Below are positions 57,883-64,000 of a stretch of 64,000 nt of DNA, in pieces. The first letter of the stretch is position 1; every line of letters starts with the position of its first letter. The stretch covers positions 62,001-126,000 of the forward strand of contig BLAL01000274.1 in the NCBI GenBank assembly GCA_015698045.1, given 5' to 3'. The DNA comes from Rhizophagus clarus. Its lineage: Eukaryota > Glomeromycota > Glomeromycetes > Glomerales > Glomeraceae. The position numbers and the translations under genes were made by a program. The notes beneath the pieces are model-generated. The model was not told where the DNA came from. It saw only the letters and a program-made list of their open reading frames with translations, and did not search any database.

Positions 57883-59457
57883 ATGCAATCCATCGATTCA
57901 TTGAGAGAATTAAATTCCAAGCTCTTAGCTGAGATTGCCAAGCTTAGGAAGGAGAATGATGAGCTTAAGGATAAGAATAATGAGATCCCTGATCTTAGAA
58001 GGAAGTTCGCTGAGCTTGAGGCTGAGAAAGCTGAGCTTAAGGGCAGGATTGCCGAGCTTCTAAGACAGGCTGTGGAAGAGAGTAAGAGACGTGATGTTGA
58101 GAATGCCAAACTCAAGGCCAGAATCGAGGAACTAGAGAAAAATAAAACAGTTACCACTAAACTCGAGTCTGAGAATGCTGAGTTTAGAGATAGGATCACG
58201 AAAGTGGAGCAGAAGCAGATGCTAAGTAATAATGTTTCTAAGGTAACCAATTCTTCCAATAACAGCTCATCTAACTTCAACTCGCTTGCAAATCAGTTAC
58301 CTATGGAAATGGATACTTCATTACCTGAAGAACCGATACCAGAGGGGTCACTAGAGCTATCCGTACCAGCTGTTAATATACCTGTTATAGACCAATGTGA
58401 TCAGACATCCTTGGAAGATAAGGAAACGGATGCTTTCTTGAATGAGGTGCATAAGAAAAAAGTTAGTGATGAGATTAGACAGCGCAATAGGGAGAAGAAA
58501 CTCCTGCATGAATCGGCTAATCATGAGGCATCCTCAATTTCCCAGGATATTTCTTCTGTGAAGGGTCATGATGATCGGAGCAGTTCAGAAAATTTGGAAA
58601 AAAATGGAAACTCCATCACGAATCATGACGATTGGCAAAAAATTATTCCAGTCATAGCGGATGATGATGATGATGTCACTGAGCTTAGCAAAAATCAGAA
58701 TATAGAACAAGAATTAACAAAGGAATCGCTCAGTGGTAGCATTACTGTTCTGTCACTCTCCTCTGAAACTACAAAACATCCGTCATCATCTCTAGATACA
58801 ACACAGAGCTTAGTTCATTTATTCCAGAATACAATACGAGTTGAACACAAGGTGATCTTTTCTTGGCTCTATTATTCAAATAGTTTTGAAAATAAAGTTG
58901 ATGAGATTCGCTATAACACTGGGACTTCAGATAAAACAGCTAGATCACAAATATACAAAGAAATACTAGAGCATCTACCTGACATCACATTGGGAAACTT
59001 GCATATGAGAACCTTACAAGCTAAAAAAATCCGTATGTTATTTGGAGAAGGTGGAGTGGGAATAGATAAAATTAAGAAAGTTACTTTCAGTGTTTATGAC
59101 ATATTAAGTCTTACTATTAATCAAATTCAAAGTGTTATCAAGAATGTGACTTTGGCAGGAAGGACACTGGAGGTACCAAATCGTAATCATGTGACTTCTA
59201 TCACAAATTGTGATGATCAGATTAATGTAACCACAATTTATGATCGCACCTATTTTTGCAACAAGACACTGGACCAATATCCTAACTTATATAAAGAATA
59301 TAGTAGTGAAGACTTTGGTTATTATGGCATTACTAATAAGACATTATGTCCATTATGCAAGTTAAGTCATGATGATGAGGAAAGCATAGAAGGTAGATAT
59401 AAAACTGGATCCTATTTTATTACGTGTGAACAGTGTGAAATTGAGATAACTGCATAG
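57883..59457 (+). CDS. Coiled-coil protein with C-terminal zinc-ribbon-like pair
   Basis: 524 residues from the ATG at 57883, intronless. Residues 8-115 form a strong heptad coiled coil (KLRKENDELKDKNNEIPDLR and onward). A Ser/Asn/Asp-rich linker contains the family signature KETDAFLNEVHKKKVSDEI and RQRNREKKLLHES. The C-terminal domain (about 320-524) includes VIFSWLYYSNSFENKVDEIR, IRMLFGEGGVGIDKIKKVTF and a four-cysteine site C489-x2-C492...C515-x2-C518. I recognise this as a lineage-expanded Rhizophagus family without assigned biochemical function. Decayed relatives occur at 19.1-19.3 kb and downstream at 59.6-60.1 kb. The GC content is higher than its surroundings. Confidence 0.75.
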   Translation: MQSIDSLRELNSKLLAEIAKLRKENDELKDKNNEIPDLRRKFAELEAEKAELKGRIAELLRQAVEESKRRDVENAKLKARIEELEKNKTVTTKLESENAEFRDRITKVEQKQMLSNNVSKVTNSSNNSSSNFNSLANQLPMEMDTSLPEEPIPEGSLELSVPAVNIPVIDQCDQTSLEDKETDAFLNEVHKKKVSDEIRQRNREKKLLHESANHEASSISQDISSVKGHDDRSSSENLEKNGNSITNHDDWQKIIPVIADDDDDVTELSKNQNIEQELTKESLSGSITVLSLSSETTKHPSSSLDTTQSLVHLFQNTIRVEHKVIFSWLYYSNSFENKVDEIRYNTGTSDKTARSQIYKEILEHLPDITLGNLHMRTLQAKKIRMLFGEGGVGIDKIKKVTFSVYDILSLTINQIQSVIKNVTLAGRTLEVPNRNHVTSITNCDDQINVTTIYDRTYFCNKTLDQYPNLYKEYSSEDFGYYGITNKTLCPLCKLSHDDEESIEGRYKTGSYFITCEQCEIEITA

Positions 59458-59583
59458 TCTCATTATCTTACAATACTGTATATTTATTTGCGTTTCCCTT
59501 GGAAAAATTTTTTTATAGAGCTAATCTACGTCAACTATACTTACTATAAATTAAATTGATTTGCAATCATATAAAAAGACAAT

Positions 59584-60110
59584 ATGACTAAGTCCAATAA
59601 AGTATTAACCCCCAAATATCTGGATTGGCATGCCAAATTAAGTGGATTATCAAGCATTTTCACAGATAAAATTTGCTCCAAATTATATAAAACATATAAG
59701 AAAGAAACTGGAAATAAGTCATGATAATTACCAAAAGCTGTGATAAATATATCAGCAGAATCTTGCTTTAGCACCTCTGGTCAAGTCTCTGATTTCAAGT
59801 CCATCATTTTCAAAGTCAAACCCAATCCAGAATTAATTATCAAATTTGCCTTAGATCACTTCCATACTTGAAATTCCAAAATAGTTTTAGAAGGATTGAT
59901 AATTATGATTTTACATCACCTTAACCATGAAGCTTACCATGTCCTATTTGTGATAGAAAATATGGATTACATGGCTCATAGTACTGTGAAAATGGAAATC
60001 AGTTCCCTTATGATCCTAAATTAGCAAAATTGTATTTCCAAGATAAGTTGGTATATTGTCTTACTTGCTTTACTTTAGGTATCAATAAATTCAAATTCAC
60101 AATTATAATA
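59584..60110 (+). pseudogene. Decayed C-terminal relative of the coiled-coil family
   Basis: From the ATG at 59584 it reads KYLDWHAKLSGLSSIFTDKI, then SKLYKTYKKETGNKS before TGA-TAA. Coding-like sequence continues (LPKAVINISAESCFSTSGQ, FKVKPNPELIIKFALDHFH), and a later frame gives CPICDRKYGLHG followed by YCENGNQFPYDPKLA and YCLTC. These are the zinc-ribbon half of the same class. Several stops and frame changes show it is dead. Confidence 0.6.
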
Positions 60111-60323
60111 TAAAGCTGGTCATATAAGATTGATCACTTGAAATGCACAGTATAGTATCTGTAAAAAGAATAGTAGGAACTGTGCAACATGTGAATGACA
60201 TATATATCAACAAAAAAACTTTTTTCCTATTTTCCAAGGTAAACAAAATGTCACAACCTGTAAGTACGAATATTGCAATTATGTAAATAAGCAAACATAA
60301 CAGGTATACTCATTATATATTAA

Positions 60324-60816
60324 ACATGGGGTCTGAAACTGAAACCTTCTAAAACCCTTTAGGTTTAGGTATATACCGAAATTTAATTTTGGGATGTACA
60401 TCTATTTTCCAAATCCCAAATCCCCTCTGAACCCCCCCCGAAACCATATATACTGAAATATAACCGAAACTTACGTATTAATCATGTTATATTTATTTTG
60501 ACTTAATTGTAGGACTCAAGGTTTCTTTTAAGTAACAATAGTAATTATTGATGTAATTCATTTAGCATTTATAATTAATAATAAAAGTGAAATTAAACAT
60601 TCGTAATTTTTAAATTTTAATAAATAAATTAATATTTTGGGTCTGAGTCATTATCTTGACCAAAAATTATAGATAGTGCTGGCCAAGTCGAGCATAATTC
60701 AGGCCAAAACAGTTTCGGGTTTTGGAATTAATTTTGGGTTTTAGGAAAGGTTTCGATTTGTATATTCCAAAACCTGAAACTTTTAGAAATCCATATGGAG
60801 GTTTCGGGTCCCATGT
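60324..60816. mobile_element. 493-bp MITE with ACATGGG termini
   Basis: Left end ACATGGGGTCTGAAACTGAA and right end (reverse complement) ACATGGGACCCGAAACCTCC are inverted. A second inverted block, AAAACCC...GAAATTTAATTTTGGG versus CCTAAAACCCAAAATTAATT, continues inward. Flanks ATATTAA and ATATTAT agree at six of seven bases, so an 8-bp-class duplication is possible. Non-coding. Confidence 0.6.
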
Positions 60817-61626
60817 ATATTATATATCTCAGTAAAAGTGCTAGTAAAATAAAAGTTAATTAGCAAAGCATTAGACGAAACATTAGACAATTAAAGATAA
60901 GTGTTTACTTTCAGGCTTTAGTGCTTGTAACTAATATATAGTTTCTTTTTCAAGGTTCTTGTTAATATCATAACTAATGAAACAGAGGTTAGAATGAAAA
61001 ACAATAAATATAGCAGGTTATTGGGTGGTGAATAGAATAGATGCAATAAACAGAATAGTCTATCATATATGAAGCGGTCACTTTAAGACCAGCATTTTTA
61101 AATTGTATTAAAAGCAAAGTTGCTAATTTGTAATTTATCTGATGTATTGCAAATAAAAAGCTTGCATTGATTAACTCTTCACATATAGATAGCAGAGTAG
61201 TAATAGACGAATTGATAAGGATTATTTATGCTAATAGTTTGATCGTATACACATTAATGCAGAGCATTTAAGGACAAAATCTTAATTTGTGCTTGATAAG
61301 TTGGATTGTCAATAAAGATCCAGGAATATTTATATTTTGCAACGATCATGGCAAATCCTTAATATATAGAAAACAAGATAGGTGTGCTTGTAAGATTAAT
61401 ATTTCAGTAATTTTGAACTTAATATCACCTCTTATTTTAGCTTTTTTTTTTATAATTATTCAAAAAAAGACAATATACTTATTATATTTGCGAAACAAGA
61501 TAGAGGATGTAAAACAAAAAAAATGTTAATTTATTGTGATGAAAGTAATATAAGTAGGAGTGGATATGGGAAAATTATTTTACACTTCTCCACTCTTTAC
61601 AATTTATCATTATAACTAGTGAACCT
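60817..61626. other. Non-coding or decayed stretch
   Basis: AT-rich. A frame at 61287-61529 lacks an ATG and matches nothing known. It might be another decayed part of the neighbouring family. Confidence 0.35.
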
Positions 61627-62211
61627 TTGAGCGCTACTATAGCCAGTGAACCTTTGACTAGCACTTCTGAAATTCAAACAGATTATTCTGAGTCTTTTCA
61701 ACTCAAAGTACTTATATTAAATTATCTTCAAAATCAAGAAATTTCAATTATCTTCAGCAGAATTCTGAAACTCAATCTTTGCAGTATTTGCCAAAAAGTA
61801 ATCCTAAAATTCCAATTTCAATCATTAATTGTGTTAGATTACAAATACCTTTTTCACTGCCTATGTCTCAAGAGATATATTATGCAAGTAGAAACAAAAT
61901 CTCCTACAAGCCCTTCACATAATATAATCATTGAACTGACTAGAGAAGAAACAATACTCGTCTCTGAAAAATATTATCTTCAGAAAAAGCAAACTGACAC
62001 TAAACAGGATGATAAAGAGCTCATGGCTTTACTAAAATTGATAGAAGGTGGTTCTTATGCTGGATAAAGGAGTTAATCAAAGCAAGTCACTATGTAAGAT
62101 CAGGTGACAAGTCCAATTATGATTAAGGATGAGGATGATGATGATGATGATAACTGGTCTAATTCTGTTAATAATAAGTAAGTAGTACAAATTCATGCAT
62201 AACACTAAGAC

Positions 62212-62446
62212 CCAGAAATATATATATAGAGATTAGGTCTAGCAGTGGTCCAGCCAAAAAAAAATTATTATTAACTATACGCATTTTTTCAGGGTCAGAA
62301 TTACAATAATGTTAGCTAGTTTCTAAATTAAAAAATAAATCTTTGGCTAGCATTATCAAAAATTATCTAAAAAAGAAAAGATCTACATAATTTTTTGGAA
62401 CTATTGTACGCAAACTCAAACTTGACCCCTGTATATATATTTCTGG
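62212..62446. mobile_element. 235-bp MITE with CCAGAAATATATATA termini
   Basis: CCAGAAATATATATA at the left is a perfect inverse of TATATATATTTCTGG at the right. AGGTC/GACCC-like bases follow inward on both sides. ATAACACT occurs within 15 bp on both flanks, but not directly abutting, so the target duplication is unsure. Non-coding. Confidence 0.55.
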
Positions 62447-62517
62447 ATCCTATAACACTTCTGGCTAATTTATGCAATAGCAGTTCTCACTCTCATCTTT
62501 TATATATTTTCAGAACT

Positions 62518-62859
62518 AGAGTTCTGAATTTTCAGTTCAGTTCTGTTTTTGATTCTGATTTGACTTTCTGATGTAAAATTTTACTGAAAGTGTTTTTCAG
62601 CCTAAAATTTTTACTGAAAAACGTTTTCAGGTCATATTTTCAGATCAAAAAATAGAACTAAAACCATTTTTTGAAAAACACTTTAAACTGAAAATATTTT
62701 CAGATAAAGTTTTTTAACTAAAAAAACATTTTTCAGTTAAAAGATGATTCTGAAAACATTTTTCAATAAAAATCTTATTCTAAAAATCATCCAGTAAGAA
62801 ACCAAGTTCAGAATTGGAAATGGAACCAAAAATAGAACTGAACCAGAAATTCAGAGCTT
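62518..62859. mobile_element. 340-bp MITE with AGAGTTCTGAATTT termini
   Basis: Left AGAGTTCTGAATTTTCAGTT and right (reverse complement) AAGCTCTGAATTTCTGGTTC are inverted and continue into TTCAGTTCTGTTTTTG against TTCAGTTCTATTTTTG. The interior is made of short TTTTCAG/CTGAAAA repeats in both orientations. Non-coding. Confidence 0.6.
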
Positions 62860-63110
62860 TATTCATAAATCCAGAAAATTAAGCTAATTCTAATGATGAA
62901 ATCTACATCATTAATATACAGGATAACTTGAAGAATCAATCTAATGCAAATAGTGAGGATGATACTAACGTATAAAAAGTGAATCTCAATCAAGAAGAAA
63001 TTTATTAAAAAGACAGACCTCTCCAAAGATTATTCATGAACAAGAAAAAATATTTCTCTTATTTTTTCCCTAAATATTAATATAAGTTAAGAGGATATGA
63101 ATGTAGAAAT

Positions 63111-64000
63111 GCAAGATTTTTAAAAGGACGGTATGGGAAATTCATATTTAGGTTATTAAAAATTTCATATTATATCAATACATTTTTATTAACATTTTTT
63201 TTACTATATTAGGTTTAGTAGATAAGGTTGAAGTACTTTTGTTAGAAAAACCATTAGATAGTCTTTGTAGTATGTTAGCAGTTTATTTAATGATAGAAAA
63301 TAATATTTTATTATCTTTTGAGTATGTAAGAGAGATAATGGATTATGCGGTAAATTATCACTGTTGAAAATAGAAGAAAATAAATAGAAGACGAAAATTT
63401 TGGAAATATCAACACAAGTTAGTGTAAATTATATTTAACTACTACACCTAGTGACATTTAATGATGACTATGGTAAATGTAGATAGTTTTGGTATATCAT
63501 AGCTGTAGGTCAGGAAATACCAGCTTAAAAGAACAATATTCTCTAAATATCGAAAGTTTGCTGTAACAAAATAAACTTATTTCTAAAAGTGGTAACCAAT
63601 TCTTAACTAACACTGTATCATAGTATAATGATTGAGCCATTTAATCATGTTATTTTTGAAGAATTTGTAATGTTAAATATTTTTGCAAAATTTTATCAAG
63701 GTATAAAAAGTATTCATCCATTATAAATGGTATTTCTCTTGTAGAACTTCATTTTTACACTCACTTAATATTACATTTTTTGATTATTGATCAAATATTT
63801 TTTGAATTTCTTTAACAACATCAGTTAAACATGAAGATTTGCTTAGTTTATCTTTAATTATTTTATTGATTACTTTTACTCGTTAAGTACTTTGAATTCT
63901 AGCAGTAAATTTCAGTTGATAGCAAAACTTGTTTTGCTATTTTTACAAGAATATAAAACTCTTGTAAAGTATTGTTCACAAGCTAGAAATTCATTAATAA
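63111..64000. other. AT-rich right edge
   Basis: Mostly without a gene. A plus-strand block after an ATATTAG at 63213 reads VDKVEVLLLEKPLDSLCSML and AVYLMIENNILLSFEYVREI, then a stop near 63364. It may be an isolated exon of the decayed gene to the left. Nothing further is seen to the end. Confidence 0.35.

Larger units (their letters stand above)
61627..63110 (+). pseudogene. Decayed RING-like gene carrying two MITEs
   Basis: No ATG. The frame 61627-62067 reads TSTSEIQTDYSESF, then LNLCSICQKVILKFQFQ, LIVLDYKYLFHCLCLKRYI and KELMALLKLIEGGSYAG. CSIC...FHCLC is half of a RING in which the expected CxH is replaced (DYKY) and the last pair is lost. Coding-like acidic sequence continues (IMIKDEDDDDDDNWSNSVNN, to about 62180) and again after the two MITEs (NDEIYIINIQDNLKNQSNAN, 62895-62970) with stops. 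Confidence 0.45.

Noticed and set aside
59544-59774. Minus-strand 76-codon ORF
   Set aside because: The opposite strand carries recognisable family sequence (KYLDWHAKLSGL), so this is its antisense.
1223-63000. TGA reassigned to tryptophan or arginine
   Set aside because: Intact genes here use TGG for Trp and end in TGA (for example at 51878). Only element-like or broken genes have internal TGA.

Overview
The window looks like nuclear DNA of an arbuscular mycorrhizal fungus, most likely Rhizophagus or a close relative. It is extremely AT-rich and full of A/T homopolymers. Its genes have short GT-AG introns of about 45-100 bp. It carries a Crinkler (CRN) gene, Plavaka, hAT and Tigger transposons, and lineage-expanded coiled-coil, RING and SAP families that I recognise from memory of Glomeromycota proteomes. 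No search was run, so the organism is an inference.

Left end (1-5.5 kb): an ordinary gene island. It holds a SAP-like fragment, a RING protein, a spliced Cdc25-like single-rhodanese phosphatase tail-to-tail with a TARG1-like macro-domain hydrolase, and a seven-TM protein. From 5.5 to 20 kb there is a gene-poor AT desert, a complete but inactivated Tigger element with TIRs and TA duplication, a Cdc20/Cdh1 WD40 fragment, and a broken multi-exon gene with a Q/P-rich N-terminus. From 20 to 32 kb there is a spliced zinc-knuckle gene followed by a hairpin array, a DDE_3 transposase remnant with an intron, and a second multi-exon gene sharing an LFLRTR motif with the 16.5-18.2 kb gene. The rest of that stretch is tandem repeats, including a nine-copy array whose units look like exon+intron modules on the minus strand.

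The middle (32-42.3 kb) is a transposon graveyard: a Plavaka (CACTA-type) transposase, a hAT fragment, and a DDE/SAP protein gene split by a 753-bp hAT-type MITE with an exact 8-bp target duplication. Nearly all nonsense codons in these elements fit C-to-T changes. The best intact genes follow: a signal-peptide, single-TM, periplasmic-binding-protein-like receptor (45.4-47.2 kb) and a nine-exon 1014-aa secreted/multi-TM protein (48.2-51.9 kb), whose splice junctions all keep frame.

The right end carries a second small exon-intron array, a Crinkler gene whose AAA+ half is frameshifted several times while its C-terminal domain stays open, an intact 524-aa coiled-coil/zinc-ribbon gene, and decayed relatives of that family into which several MITEs have inserted. 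The single-copy genes have housekeeping, sensing or surface roles. No operon-like or pathway-like grouping is evident, and the layout is shaped mainly by transposon insertion, C-to-T decay and tandem duplication.
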